Assembly (NCBI GenBank): GCA_033002965.1
Contig: JAURVB010000174.1
Coordinates: forward strand, 1-64,000
Source: Piper betle
Lineage: Eukaryota > Streptophyta > Magnoliopsida > Piperales > Piperaceae
Direction of reading: 5' to 3'
Length of the DNA stretch: 64,000 bases
The position numbers and the translations under genes were made by a program. The notes beneath the pieces were generated by a model. It did not search any database and was not told the DNA's origin. It saw only the letters and a program-made list of their open reading frames with translations. Positions 10,101-22,147 of this stretch are shown here, one piece after another. Position 1 is the first letter of the stretch, and each line of letters starts with the position of its first letter.

Positions 10101-13100
10101 GCAATTTTTAAGGTTATTAGAATTTTGTTGAATTTATTATTTTTTTGATGGGCTTCAGAGACAATATTTATAATCATTTAATTAAATTAAACAGTGAATT
10201 TACTAAGCAATGAAAATAAAAATTTTTGAGGACATAATGGTTGCCTTGATTTCTTGTACTTTTGTTTCTATCGGTGTAAAAAAATATATTTTCAGGTGAA
10301 AACATTTCTAAGTGGAGTCAAGGAGGCCAGAATTGCACCTATCATTAAAGAATAAATCTAGCTGAATATGGGCATCAGGTAATAGTTAAGCCTTTGAAAG
10401 TACTTTGACTTAATTAAAGAATGTTTATTGTGACTATTTTAGTTGAAAATATGCTTAGTTTTTATAAATTATGTATTTTTAAGAATGGACAATCTTGAAG
10501 ATAAAGAATATAACGAAGAAGAATTAGGCCAACATATTACAACATTCTATCCTATTGGAGAAGATGAGTTCAAACTGAATGTTGGAATGCAATTTGATTG
10601 TTTGCAAGATGCACTCAACTTCTACAGTAGTTATTTAAAAATGGCCAAATTTTGTGTATGTTAACATAGTACAAATTATCATAGGAGAACAAAAGAGTTA
10701 TGGTCTCAAGTATTTGTGTATTCTAAAGAAGGACATTCAAAAGAAGATAAATGTAAAATACATATTAGATGTGAGGATGATAACAATACTGTTGGTATGA
10801 GTACGAGCAAACAAAAGAGAGAAATACCCCACAAAGGAAAAAAGTGAACTCATCCTATAATTAGAGAAGATTGCCAACCATGCATTAGGGTAACTAAAAA
10901 TAAAGAGGGAACATAGAAGGTCATGCATTTTGAAGAAGGACATAGTCATGCACTCCTTAAACCATCAAAAACTCAATTTCATAGATCACATAGGCATGTT
11001 ACAAGTGTGCACCGAAATTTGATTTACACATTTGGAGAGCCTAACATAAAAACTTCTCAACTAAAGTCTGTGCCAGAAATTGAAGCAAGTGGGGCTGAAA
11101 GTATTGGTTGTACAGAGAAAGAGATTAGAAATGCCCAAACAAAAAATGAAGAAGAGATAAAGGAAATTGATGCCCAATTATTGATGTAACATTTCGAGGA
11201 AATAAAAGAGATGAATGACTCCTTTTTTTATTTCTACGAAGTTGATGAGGAGAGCAGGTTGAAGCATTGTTTTTGGGCGGATGGAATTGCAAGAAAAGAT
11301 TATCAGCTTTTCTCAGATGTAATGATTTTTAATACAACATATGATATAAATAAATATGCACTTGTCTTTGCACCATTCACTGGAGTAAACCATCACAGGC
11401 AAACAATTACATTTGCATGTGCTTTTTTATGTATTAAGAAGACTGAGTCGTTTGTGTGGCTTTTTGAAATATTTTTAAAATGCATGGATGAAAGGCATCC
11501 CGGGGCAATTGTTAATGATAAAGATCCAGCAATGGATAAAGTAATTACATTGATATTTCCTTCAACATATCGTCATCTTTTCATTTGGTATATCCTTAAG
11601 AAGGAAAGTAAAAAATTATGTGCAATTACTCACAAAAGGGAGTTTTATGAGCTATTCCATACTTTAACTTATGGTGCAGAAAACAAAGAAGAATTTGAAA
11701 CACAATGGAGTGAAATAATGATAGACAATTACTTGGAGGAAAATGAGTAGTTAAAATCCATATATGCAATTCATCAAGAGTGGGTGCCTATGTATAGTAA
11801 AAGTATTTTTTTGTTGTTATAAGAAGTTCGCAATGAAGTGAATCTCAAAACTCATTTTACTCAAGGTATGTGAACAAAAAAATAGCCTTATTCAGTTTAT
11901 ACATAGATTTGAGAGAGCTATCAAAAGATAGAGATTCAAACTAGCCTAAAAAATCTTATGAAAACTCATATAAAAGACCCAAATTAGTCACTCCATTTAA
12001 GATGAAATGTAAGATGGCAAAGGTTTATACTCGAAAAATGTTTATTAAGTTTCAAGAAGAACTATAATACAGTTTGGTTTTTTGCTCATCTCATAAGAAA
12101 TTAGATGGGGAGGATGTCGAACAGTATGATGTAACATGCTGTAAAAATAATTAAGGTTTGGTTGCATGTGTTACTTACATAGGAGTTGACAGTAGATGCA
12201 CATGTAGTTGTCAACTTTTGGAAAGTAAAGGTATTCCATGTAAGCATTTGCTATATGTACAGAGATTGAATGAGGGTGATATTTTTACTCAACTCTATAT
12301 CATGAAGAGATGAACAATTGAGATAACAAAGGAAGTTGTTTTTGATGGTGATGGAAAGGAACTTCGTGGTGATTGTAACAAAACTTTATTCTCTAATTGG
12401 GGAGAATTGAACTGTATAATTAATCGATGGGCGAAAAAGGCATATTCATCATCTAAAAAATCTGAACTAGCCAAGAAAAAACTTTTGGAGATAGTGAAAT
12501 TGGTAGAAGGTGTGGTAGATGATCCACACATGGAATACAAGTACATAATGGAATACAAGTACATCATAGAATATATGTACATCATGGAATACAAGTACAT
12601 CCACCGACACAATCAAAGACAAAAAGAAGTGGTAAAAGATGGTAGAGTGGTAAAGAACCGGTAGTGGACCATATGGTAAAAGATAGGCTATGCCATGGTT
12701 ACAATAAACAAGGAGTTGGGCATGATAAGCGCACTTGTCATGCAATTGTGCACATCAGTAATGTTTCCTAACACAACCCTTATCTCGACCTTTGTTATAT
12801 ATAATTTATGTGACTATTTTCCATGTTTTATTTATAAATATGTAGGTAAAAAAATGTTACATTTGAAAATGTAGTCTATTCAAGGGCATCGAGTACAGGG
12901 ATGTCGAATCTCAATAGTAGTGATGCAAAACGACTATGATAGCTCCAAATCTGAAATGACTATATAATCTTAATTATTTGCATGCCATTTTCCATGAATT
13001 GTTATTGGCTTTAATCAAACTTGATAAATTTGTAACTTGTAAGTTATTCTCAGGCATGATCTTTAGTAATTTGTACTTGTATTTATCATGTGGAAGAAAA

Positions 13101-13175
13101 TTAAATGACATGGCTCTCATGTGTTTTGCTTCTAATGTGTTTCCAAATTCAAGAACACAATTTTTTATTAATTAG
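10100..13175 (+). mobile_element. Mutator-like transposon (MULE, FAR1 type), copy A
   Basis: Body of the first of two head-to-tail copies. Landmarks shared with copy B are GGACATAATGGTTGCCTTGA at about 10,229 (13,919 in B), the start codon at 10,485 (14,176 in B), and the 3' untranslated segment at 12,960-13,165 (16,590-16,795 in B). The offset between copies is therefore about 3.63-3.69 kb. A CTCGAGTCG-bearing border follows at 13,176. The coding region is broken, so the copy is not autonomous. Confidence 0.75.
10485..12772 (+). pseudogene. FAR1-type MULE transposase pseudogene, copy A
   Basis: Mutator-like transposase fused to a FAR1 DNA-binding domain, as in the FHY3/FAR1 family. In order: the FAR1 domain (VGMQFDCLQDALNFYSSY, then RVTKNKEGT and KVMHFEEGHSHALL), the MULE DDE domain (11,211-11,750; APFTGVNHHRQTI, NDKDPAMDKVI), a SWIM zinc finger (about 12,195-12,255; RCTCSCQLLESKGIPCKHLL) and a C-terminal zinc-knuckle-like tail. 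Lesions include a frame break near 10,664 and premature stops near 10,844, 10,915 (a Trp codon in copy B), 11,187 and 11,748 (also Trp in copy B). The first catalytic Asp of the usual FDTTY motif reads Asn (FNTTY). The start was chosen at the MDNLEDKEYNEEE frame because copy B begins identically. Confidence 0.8.
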
Positions 13176-13845
13176 GCTCGAGTCGACACCAAGTCAATTT
13201 TTTATTGACTATACTCGAGTCGCGGCGGCAGGTGGTGGCGGGTGTGGTTGCGGTGGTGGTAGCAAGAGCGGTGGCTGGGTGTTGGCAGAGGGGGCCGCAG
13301 CGGCAGGTGGTGGCGGGGGCCACAACGAAGGGGGGTGGTTGTGGTCGTCGCAAGGGGAGGCGGTCATGGGGGCCGCGGCAGAGGGGGTGGTGATCGTGCC
13401 TTATGGAGGGCGGGGGGGGGCCGGTGGAGTGGGTGGTGGTGCTAGTGGCAAGGGGCAGCGGCTAGGCAATGCTGGTATGCGCTGCCCCATTTTAGCAGCA
13501 CACCAGCGTTGCTCTTTATTGGCCGTTGGATCTGATCCAACGGCCCATAATCCCACCCATCCCCCTGCCAACCCCACTCTGCCACCCCCCACCCACCGGC
13601 GCACTGCTCGCCGCCCCCAATCCCCCGGGCGCCAACCTCCCCAGGCCAGCCTCCCCTCCTGTCGTGACCCGCCTCCCCCTTGACGTACGAAACCCCCAGA
13701 AGCCAACCCCCGACCTGCCACCCCCTGCCCACCCCCCACCGACGCGCTCTGCCACCCCCCCCCCCCGGGCACCAACCTCCCCAGGCCGGCCTTCCCTCCT
13801 GTCGTGGCCCACCTCCCCCTTGACGTACGAAACTCATTGTGTAAG
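13176..13845. repeat. Shared terminal block between MULE copies A and B
   Basis: Three parts. A border with CTCGAGTCG repeats (13,176-13,222). A G-rich half of about 240 bp (13,223-13,460), the right end of copy A. A C-rich half (13,546-13,830), the left end of copy B. Between the halves lies a non-repetitive core with GCAATGCTGG...CCAGCGTTGC and a perfect hairpin. One block serves as the end of both copies, or two ends are fused back to back. Several long frames on both strands here are compositional artefacts. Confidence 0.65.
13521..13545. repeat. Perfect hairpin in the MULE terminal core
   Basis: GGCCGTTGGAT, three bases, then ATCCAACGGCC: 11-bp perfect arms at the centre of the shared terminal block. 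A related, longer hairpin lies at 17,377-17,408. Confidence 0.85.
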
Positions 13846-16800
13846 GGGTAAAAATTTTTTAACGAGCTTTATACTTAAATAAAACAGTGAATTACAAAAT
13901 AATTAAAAATATTTTTTAGGACATAATGGTTGCCTTGATTTCTTATACTTATATTTTTATCGGTGTAAAAAATATATTTTCAGGTCAAAAATATTTGTGA
14001 ATGTAGTCGATGAGGCCAGATTTACATCAGTCAGCCAAGAATAAATCCATCCGAAGACGAGAATTCAAGTAAGAGTTAAGCCTTTAAAAGAACTTTGACT
14101 AAAATAAATTCTATTTATTGCAACTATTTTAGTTGAAATAAATCTTAGTTTTTAAAAATTTTGTATTTTTTAAGAATGGACAATCTTCAAGATAACGGAC
14201 ATGAGGAAGAAGAATTAGGTCAACATATTATAACAGTCTATCCTAGTGTAGAAGATGAGTTTAAACCGAAGGTTGCAATGGAATTTGATTGTCTAGACGA
14301 ACCACTCAACTTCTACAGTAGTTACTAAAAAATGGCTAGATTTGGGTTACGTTAAACATAGTACAAATTATCATAAGAGAATAAAAGAGTTATGGTCGCA
14401 AGTATTTGTGCGTTCTAAAGAAGGACATATAAAAGAAGTTGAGGCACAAACAGAAATACCTCACAAAGGAAAAAAGAAAAGTCATCTTATAAGTAGAGAA
14501 GATTGTCATGCATGCATCAGGATAACTAAAAATATAGAGGGCACATGGAAGGTCATGCATTTTGAAGAAGGACATTGTCATGCACTCCTGACACCATCAA
14601 AAACTTAATTTCTCAGGTCATATATGCATGTGATAAGTATGCACAGAAATTTGATTGACACATTTGAAGAGGCTAAAATAAAAACTTCTCAACTAATGTC
14701 CGTGCTAGAAATGGAAGCAGGTGGGGCTAAAAATATTGGTTATACAGATAAAGATATTAGTAATGCCCAGACAAAAAAAGAAGAAATAAAGGAAATAGAT
14801 GTCCAATTATTATTGGAATATTTCGAGGAAATGAAAGAGATGAATGACTCCTTTTTTCATTGCTATGAAGTAGATGATAAGGGTAGATTGAAGCATTGTT
14901 TTTGCATGGAAGGAATTGCTAGAAAGAATTATCAGCTTTTCTCAGATGTGATGATTTTTTATGCAACATATGATATAAATAAATATGCACTTGTCTTTGC
15001 ACCATTCACTGGAGTAAACCATCACAGGAAAACAATTGCATTTGCATGTGCTTTTGTGTATTAAGAAGACTGAGTGGTTTTTATGGCTTTTTGAAACATT
15101 TTGAAAAGTATGGATGGAAGGCATCCCAAGGCAATTGTTACTGATCAAGATCCAGCAATAGATAAAGCAATTAAATTTATATTTCCTTCAACATATGAAC
15201 ATCTTTGTATTTGGTATATCCTTAAGAAGGAAAGTAAAAAATTAGGTGTAATTGCTCACAGAAGGGAGTTTTATGAGCCATTCCATACTTTAATTTATGG
15301 TGCAGAAAACAAAGAATAATTTGAAACACAATGGAGTGAAATAATGAAAAACAATTGCTTAGAGGAAAATGAGTGGTTAAAATCCATAGATGTAATTCGT
15401 CAAGTGTGGGTGCCTACGTATAGTAAATGTATATTTTTGGCTGGTATAAGAAGTTCGCAACAAAGTGAATCTCAAAACTCATTTTACTCAAGGTTTGTGA
15501 ACAAAAAAATAGCCTTATTCAGTTTATACATATATTTGAGAGAGCTATCAAAGGACAGAGATTGAACGAGGCTAAGGAATCTTATGAAAACTCATATAAA
15601 AGACCCAAATTGGTCACTCCATTTAAGATGAAATGTAAGATGGCAAAGGTTTATACTCGAAAAATGTTTTATAAGTTTCAAGAAGTACAATACATTTTGG
15701 TTTTTACTCATCTCATAAGAAATTAGATGGGGAGGATGTTGAACAGTATGATGTGACATTTTGTGAAAATAATAAAGAGTTGGTTGCACGTGTTGCTTAC
15801 ATAGGAGTTGACAGTAGATGCACATGTAGTTGTCAACTTTTGGAAAGTAAAGGTATTCCATGTAGACATTTACTGTATGTACTAAGATTGAATTAGGGTG
15901 ATACTTTTCCTCAACTCTATATCATGAAGAAATAAATAATTGAAATAGCAAAGGAAGTTGTTTTTTATGGTGATGGAGTGGAACTTCGTGCTGATTGCAA
16001 CAAAACTTTATTTTCTAATTGGGGAGAATTGAACTGTACATTTAATTGATAGGCCTAAAAGGCATATCCATCATCTGAGAAATCTGAACTAGCCAAGCTA
16101 AAACTTTTGGAGATAGAGAAATTGGTAGAAGATGTGGTAGATGATCCACATCATGGAATACAAGTACATAATGGAATACAAGTACATCATAGAATATATG
16201 TATATCATAAAATACAAGTACATCCATCGGCACAATCAAAGACAAAAAGAAGTGGTAAAAGATGGAAGAGTGGTAACGAACTTGTAGTGGACCATATGGT
16301 AAAAGATAGGCTATGCCATGGTTGCAATAAACAGGGAGTTAGGCATGATAAGCATACTTGCCATGCAATTGTAGCACATCGGTAATGTTTCCTAACACAA
16401 CCCTTGTCTTGACCTTTGTTATATATAATTTGTGTGACTATTTTCCATGTTTTGTTTATAAATATGTAGGTAAATAAATGTTCCATTTGAAAGTGGAGTT
16501 GTGGAGTCTATTTAGGGGCATCAGTGCAGGGAAGTCGAATCTCAAAGCAGTGATGCAGAAGGACTATGATAGCTCCTAATCTGTAATGACTATATAATCT
16601 TATTGATTTGCATGCCATTTTCCATGAATTGTTATTGGCTTTAATCAAACTTGATAAATTTGTAACTTGTAAGTTATTCGTGGTCATGATTTTTCGTAGT
16701 TTGTACTTGTATTTATCATGTGGAAGAAAATTAAATGACATGGTTCTCATGTGTTTTGCTTCTAATATGTTTCCAAATTCATGAACACGATTTTTTATTG
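13845..16800 (+). mobile_element. Mutator-like transposon (MULE, FAR1 type), copy B
   Basis: Body of the second head-to-tail copy. It is similar to copy A throughout, including its non-coding leader and 3' untranslated region, which shows duplication of a whole element and not just of the gene. A CTCGAGTCG border at 16,805-16,853 follows, matching that of copy A at 13,176-13,222. Confidence 0.75.
14176..16384 (+). pseudogene. FAR1-type MULE transposase pseudogene, copy B
   Basis: Same architecture as copy A: FAR1 domain (14,176-14,606; VAMEFDCLDEPLNFYSSY, ITKNIEGTWKVMHFEEG), MULE DDE domain (about 14,840-15,350; APFTGVNHHRKTI, VTDQDPAIDKAI), SWIM finger (about 15,800-15,880; CTCSCQLLESKGIPCRHLL) and a terminal C-x2-C-x5-H-x4-C knuckle (CHGCNKQGVRHDKHTC) ending at 16,384. 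Its lesions differ from those of copy A: a stop right after SSY (about 14,326), a Gln-to-stop change at about 14,606, a frameshift near 15,056 and a stop at about 15,317. The first catalytic Asp is also lost (FYATY), and the usual W-H of the LCIWH motif is W-Y. Confidence 0.8.
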
Positions 16801-17650
16801 ACATGGACTCGAGTCGAGACCGAGTCAATTTTTTATTGACTATACTCGAGTCGTGGCTGCGGGCTATGGCGGGGGTGGTGGTGGTGGTGGTGGCGGGGGT
16901 GGTGGCTTAGTGGTGGCGGGGGGCCACGGCTGCTAGTGGTGTCAGGCGGTCTGCGGCGGTGGGTGGTGGCGGGGGCCGCGGTGGAGGGGGTAGTCATGTT
17001 CGTCGCAGGGGGCGGTGGGCGGGGCGGGGCGGGGCTGCGGTAGAGGGGGGTGGTGGTGGTCGTGCCTTGGGTTAGGCGGGGGACCGTGGTGATGGGTGGT
17101 GGCAGTGGGCAGCAGCGAAGGGGGGTGGTCGTGGTCGTCGCAGTGGGCAGCGGGCGGGGGGTTGGTGGTGGTCGTGCCTTAGGGCGGGCATGGGGGCCGC
17201 AGCGGAGGGGCTGGTGGTGGTTGTGGCAGGGGGCGGGCGGCAAAGGTGGGGGGTGGGGTATTGTGGTGGTTGTGGAGGCGGGTGGGCTGCGGTCTTAGGG
17301 CCGGGGGGGTTGGGGGGGGTAGGGTGTGGGGGGTGTCGTTCACGCCCAAGTGGGCGGACGGGCTGGTGGGTGGCCTGTGGGCCGCTGGATCAAAATCCAG
17401 CGGCCCACGATGCATGCGCTGCCCAAAAGGTGCAGCGCATTGCAGCATTGCTATGGATCTGATCCAACGGCCCGTAATCCCCCCATCCCCCTCCACTGCC
17501 CCCCACTCCTGCCCTCCCGCCCTCCTGCCCTCCTCCCGTCCCACCTCCCACCCTCCACCCTCCTGCCCTCCCGCCTCTTGCACTCCCACGTCATGCCCAC
17601 CCACGACAATAAAAGCCCCCCCCCTTCCCACTGGACCACGCCTCATTCTA
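16800..17650. repeat. Right terminal block of MULE copy B
   Basis: A CTCGAGTCG border, then about 500 bp of G-rich sequence with GGT/GGGGGT units (16,860-17,340), then the hairpin core, then about 170 bp of C-rich sequence (17,480-17,630). This is the same G-rich, core, C-rich order as the block at 13,176-13,845, although no third MULE body follows. The G-rich strand is dense in runs of three or more G and could form quadruplexes. The many frames here are compositional. Confidence 0.6.
17377..17408. repeat. Perfect 14-bp hairpin in the MULE terminal core
   Basis: GTGGGCCGCTGGAT, loop CAAA, ATCCAGCGGCCCAC: both arms match at all 14 positions. It is followed by ATGCATGCGCTGCCC and GGTGCAGCGCATTGCAGCATTGC, a second, looser inverted repeat. 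Confidence 0.9.
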
Positions 17651-20050
17651 GAGTCGAATTTTCCTTAACATGAATTTAATCTTCATCACATCTTACTCTT
17701 ATCTTCTATTTCCTCATATCATCAATTTAGGATTATTATATGACATGGTGGCTCCTGCTCCTTCATGCTTCTATTATTTTACCTCAATTTCTGCTTCCTG
17801 GTGATAATTGATTAATCAACAAAATAATGCATTAAGATTTTCCTTACAATCGTATATAGTGTTGTGTATCTCCCAACCATAATGACAAACAAGTCAAAAA
17901 ATTCATCGTATGATAAATTATCAATGACTAATCTAATTAATTTCTCCTGAAAACTAATTAAACCTCATGATCTAAGAAATAGGCGATCAATCTTTTCTTA
18001 GCATTAAGCACATGATAATTTAAACAATCTGATTGAATGAAAGAGTAAGAGGTTGAAATGCATTTAATTAAACCATGTTAAGTTCCATTCTTCTGTAGAA
18101 TGAAATAAAAGACTACTCCATAATAAAAATAAAAAAGATAAAGAAGAAACTAGTTTTCATTATGAAAGGAAAATAATTACAAAAACTAAAACTACTTCTA
18201 AGCCAAGAGTTAAGATATATCAAACAATAAATGACCACCCCTCTATATAGAAGATGGGATACCGAGATACAAGGAAGAATTCCACGACTTGATGTGGACT
18301 AATTAATTATGATGTCCAATGAAGTTTCCAACTCTCCGACAATGGCGCTAGAGCTATGTATAGCCATCTTCATCGAGCTTTGCCAACACCAAAACTTGTA
18401 GCCATCAATGGGTGGGGTCCAATGCTCTGACCAACAAATTCTAAGCTTAATTTGTTTTATCTTTTTCTGTATTAAAACTCCAAAATTAAGCATATCTCAA
18501 AAAATAATAATTAACTAGAATATAACGAGAAATATCACCTAATTAATAATGTTATTATCCGGGAAGTACAAAATCACATTAAAAATATAAGTAAATATTA
18601 TATACTTTTAAATACTTAACACACCCCAAATTTAAACTTTTGTGCGTCCCGACCAAAATATCATAACAAAGAAACTTTTACTGCACAAAAATACTTAGTC
18701 CCCATTATGTTCTCATATGATTATTAATCAAACTATCCAGAGACAACAAGATGTCAATCAAATTAGAAATTCCCTTTCATTAATCACACCCAAAAGGAGG
18801 CTATTCGTGTGTATGTGTAAGATAATCCATTGACTTATCATTCTCATTTGCAACCAAGAGAGTACAATCAAGCACATGCTTAAATATATTTTTACTTTTC
18901 GCTCCCATCTCCACTAATGTAGGCAATGTCAATTTAATGGAATTAATAGGTCTTTATAGTTTGTAACGGAGCCAGGGCTAGGGACCAAAAATAAGATAAA
19001 CAAGATTAAAAAAAGAGACTAATATGCACCCTAGCATTAAAAATCCTTTCTAAATCGTGACATACATGTACAACAAATCTCTAAACACCGTAACAATATA
19101 GCACAAACTTCCTTAAATGTAGTAATGAGTTGACCCAATATAAGAACTAACTTTGCTTTGATTTTCTATTAGCTACCAACTGCATTTTTTCTTTTTATTT
19201 CAAACTAGTGGAAGCCCATCGCTTCATCTTATGTGTACCGGTGGAGGATGATTGCCTCATCTTATTTTACTATTTTCTTCTTCTTCTTTTTTAATTTTTT
19301 ACAAAGCAAAGTGCCAGGAAAATCCACATTATCTACTCAATCAATACTCTATGAAAAGCAATGTCTTCCCCATAGTACTCAAAGTTTCATCCCTGTTAGA
19401 ATTTAGAACAAATTCAAAACACTAAGGTGCTAGGACTCAAGCAGCCATATATATTTTCAATAAAAAGGATGAGGCTAAAATAAGGGTAATCAAACAAACA
19501 CGTATAATAAAGACCATGAAATTGTGTGCAGAGTATAATTCATATTAGGTAGGCTTGAAGAAAGGCCCAGACTCATCAAAAGAATTGCCTCTATCATTTT
19601 CCATCTACATGGCAAGCCAAATATTTTGCCTCGAAAGTTGCTACAGCAAATTCTTAAAGTCATCACCATCATGTGCAATTCTTATTGCAAAACATTCATT
19701 AAAATCATCTAAATCAAAGGACAGTGAAAATAATATAAGGTAGATAACCAACTCTCGAATGCAATCATTTACTTAGTTCATCCCTCATATTAATTAATCA
19801 AGTTTTTCTAAGAAAGGTAATACTAATTCACATGTATCTATCATTGAACCAAGAGACTAAAATACCATTGCATAATAAAATTTTTACACTAAACTACACT
19901 ATATATATATCTAAACATGAATCGAACATGAATTTGGACTCCATGTTAGAAAATATTGTCCTCCATGTTAGAAAAATAAAGAGAAGAGCAAGAGAACTCC
20001 CTCAACCAATAAGTCAGTGGATGATTGTCGTGAATGATGAATTTGAACTT
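17651..20050. other. AT-rich intergenic or retroelement-derived DNA
   Basis: No protein family is recognisable. The segment at 18,610-18,655 (ACACACCCCAAATTTAAAC and following) resembles untranslated parts of plant gypsy elements, which fits the gag-protease remnant to its right. Frames of about 60-76 codons here carry no known motif. Confidence 0.4.
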
Positions 20051-21420
20051 GCAACAAAATAAAAAGAAATATATTTTTTTAAAATCTACAAATAAAAATA
20101 AAATTTTAAAAGAAATCACTTTGGTTGACTCCTAAGAAGCTCTTGGTTTAACGTCTACAGCCCGATCATCTTAATAATCTCCAAAATAGGTGGTACTTCA
20201 ACTGATGACAACAATCTGCGGAATGGTAGATCTAAGGTTTCCACAACTCTAAATCTCCTAAGCAAGATTGGTTGTGAATCTAATACTTTAACCATCTCTT
20301 CCACAACAATATCATCTTCACAAAGAGAATTTATGGCCTTATGTAATGAATCACTCAACTGATCCCCTTTGTACACTATTTTATCAAATAGTGTATTCTA
20401 GAACAATCATATGTTTTATCCGGGTAATTCATGGATTTAAAGATGTTATATGTGACACAATCATTGTTTACCCTAAGTGTAAGTTTTTCAGCAGCTATAT
20501 CGATCAGTGTTCTCCCAGTTGCTAAGAAACCTCTCCCAACAATGAATGGTATATCATCATTCCTTCCTTCTATTTCAAGCACCACAAAACCTACAGAAAA
20601 GATTAACTTGTCAACCTTTATGAAAACATCTTCAATGACTCCTTTAGTATATACCAATGACCAGTCAGCCAACTGGAGTGTGATGTTGGTAGGAGCAATA
20701 TCCTGGATTCCTAACCTTTTGAAAATAGAAAAGGCATAAGATTAATGCTAAATCCTAAGTCACAAAAAGCATTACAATTAATATTTCCTCCAATTGAACA
20801 TAAAATCACAAATTTGCTCGGGTCTTTCATCTTAGGAGGTAGTTTTCTTTGGAGAACATAAAATCACAAATTTTCCACAACTTCGTTGTCATATACTCTC
20901 CTTTTCTTTGCTAAAATATCCTTCAAGTATTCTACATAACTAGGCATATGTTCAAGTGTTTTAGCAAAAGGTATGTTAATTTGTAATTTCTTAAATATAT
21001 CAAGAAATTTTTTGAAATATTTTTCATCACTTTGTTTCCTCAATCAAGAAGGAAATAGTACCTTTTTTCGGCCTCTTCTATATGTACCTCATCTTTCTCT
21101 TTCCCTTTACTTCCAAGTGAGCTAACCAATGTAATAGGTTCATGTTTGTTGTTTGGTTTTTCATCTTTTTCCTTAACTTCATTGGGTTGAATTAGTTCTT
21201 GTAAAGTAATACAACTTCGGGTTATTATGGCTTTGTAATGCTCTTGATCATCTTTCCTTGGTTGTTCTGGTTGTCTGGTAAGTACACCATTGGGTCGCTC
21301 ACTTGGTTCCTTGTTTAATTGCACCATAACTTGTTGCATAAGAGATAGAATGGGACGTTGTTGAGCCGAGGCTGACAACTCCTAATTAACGCTCTTATTA
21401 GAGATTCTATGAAGAAGTAT
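20050..21420 (-). mobile_element. Ty3/gypsy gag-protease fragment
   Basis: Minus-strand retrotransposon remnant. Order in sense direction: a gag C-terminal/linker region (21,378-21,040, with KAIITRSCITLQEL, the position of the usual TLRSGK motif), a FAKTLEHMPSYVEYLKDILAKK segment (about 20,970-20,900), the protease (about 20,800-20,376) and a short tail to about 20,155. No reverse transcriptase or integrase and no flanking LTR pair were found. The linker motifs suggest the Athila/Tat side of gypsy, with low certainty. Confidence 0.7.
20376..20790 (-). pseudogene. Gypsy aspartic protease remnant
   Basis: Read on the minus strand: CSIGGNINCNAFCDLGFSINLMP carries the catalytic Asp, but the family's DLGAS reads DLGFS. 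After a frame break come VVEDVFIKVDKLIF-like sequence (GVIEDVFIKVDKLIFSVGFV), then IPFIVGRGFLATGRTLIDI, the usual ILGRPFLATGRALIDV block. The protease would have cleaved the Gag-Pol polyprotein in the virus-like particle. It is broken between 20,672 and 20,735 and no longer functional. Confidence 0.75.
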
Positions 21421-21454
21421 GAGAATGTTTTCCTTTAACAAAAGAGTCAGCTCT

Positions 21455-22147
21455 CCTGCGCCAATTTGTTATCAGTTATTTCTGGATCAGTAACACTCAT
21501 TACTGACATTTTTCTATTATTTATGTAGGTTAAAATCTTGAGGACTAAGCACTATCAGAACTACGGAGGAGCAGCAATGTAATTTGCATACATGTACCTG
21601 CCGAGGCTGAACGAGAATGTGATATGATGAATTGTTGTGAATGGTGGTAGATGTATGTTTTTATGTCTTATTGCATGAAATGATGTGTGTGTAGAACTAT
21701 TATGATTTGAATTGAATAGGATAAGTTAATGGGGTCAAGACTCGATTCAAGATGATGATAAATGTTGATGATGAAAAAGTTGTGAGAAAATATCATATTT
21801 TTGCTACGTTTTTCGTTTTTATTATTATGTATATAGTGTTTGTTCTTGACAGGGTAGTCTCTATTGTACTTTTAGGGGAGACTTTGTCCATTTTGTTTTA
21901 AAAATCTTTATTTTCTGAATTTTGAAGGAGTTTGCCTTGTTTGATTGTGATGGCATATCATAGCATCCATTTAGAACAACGTTAGAACATAAGCATCTCA
22001 TCTATGCATTGTATATTTGTATAACTATTTTGAGACGTCGAGGTTAGATCTAATTGGCTTAACCAAATTAAGTAGATTAGCGAACGGTTCAGTTGCCATT
22101 AATATTTTTTGTTTCATTTGCTGGTGAACTGAAACAAGGTGTTACAG
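21455..22147 (+). repeat. LTR fragment of the element H family
   Basis: It matches the 3' part of the LTR at 46,763-49,630. CAGTTATTTCTGGATCAGTAACA (21,474 on) pairs with the sequence at about 49,330, and both end in GTGAAC(T/C)GAAA... GGTGTTACA. No primer-binding site follows at 22,148, and the left side abuts the gypsy fragment, so this is a truncated piece. Confidence 0.55.

Noticed and set aside
9687..10148. Proline-rich frame of 153 codons
   Set aside because: It lies in the C-rich MULE end and reads almost only CCN codons; no start context, no homologous motif.
13105..13882. Long overlapping frames on both strands (118-192 codons), rich in Gly, Pro, Arg and Trp
   Set aside because: They coincide with the G-rich and C-rich halves of a MULE terminal block, where stop codons are rare by composition. 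No family motif.
17050..17673. Gly-rich and Pro-rich frames of up to 155 codons on both strands
   Set aside because: Compositional artefacts of the right MULE terminal block.
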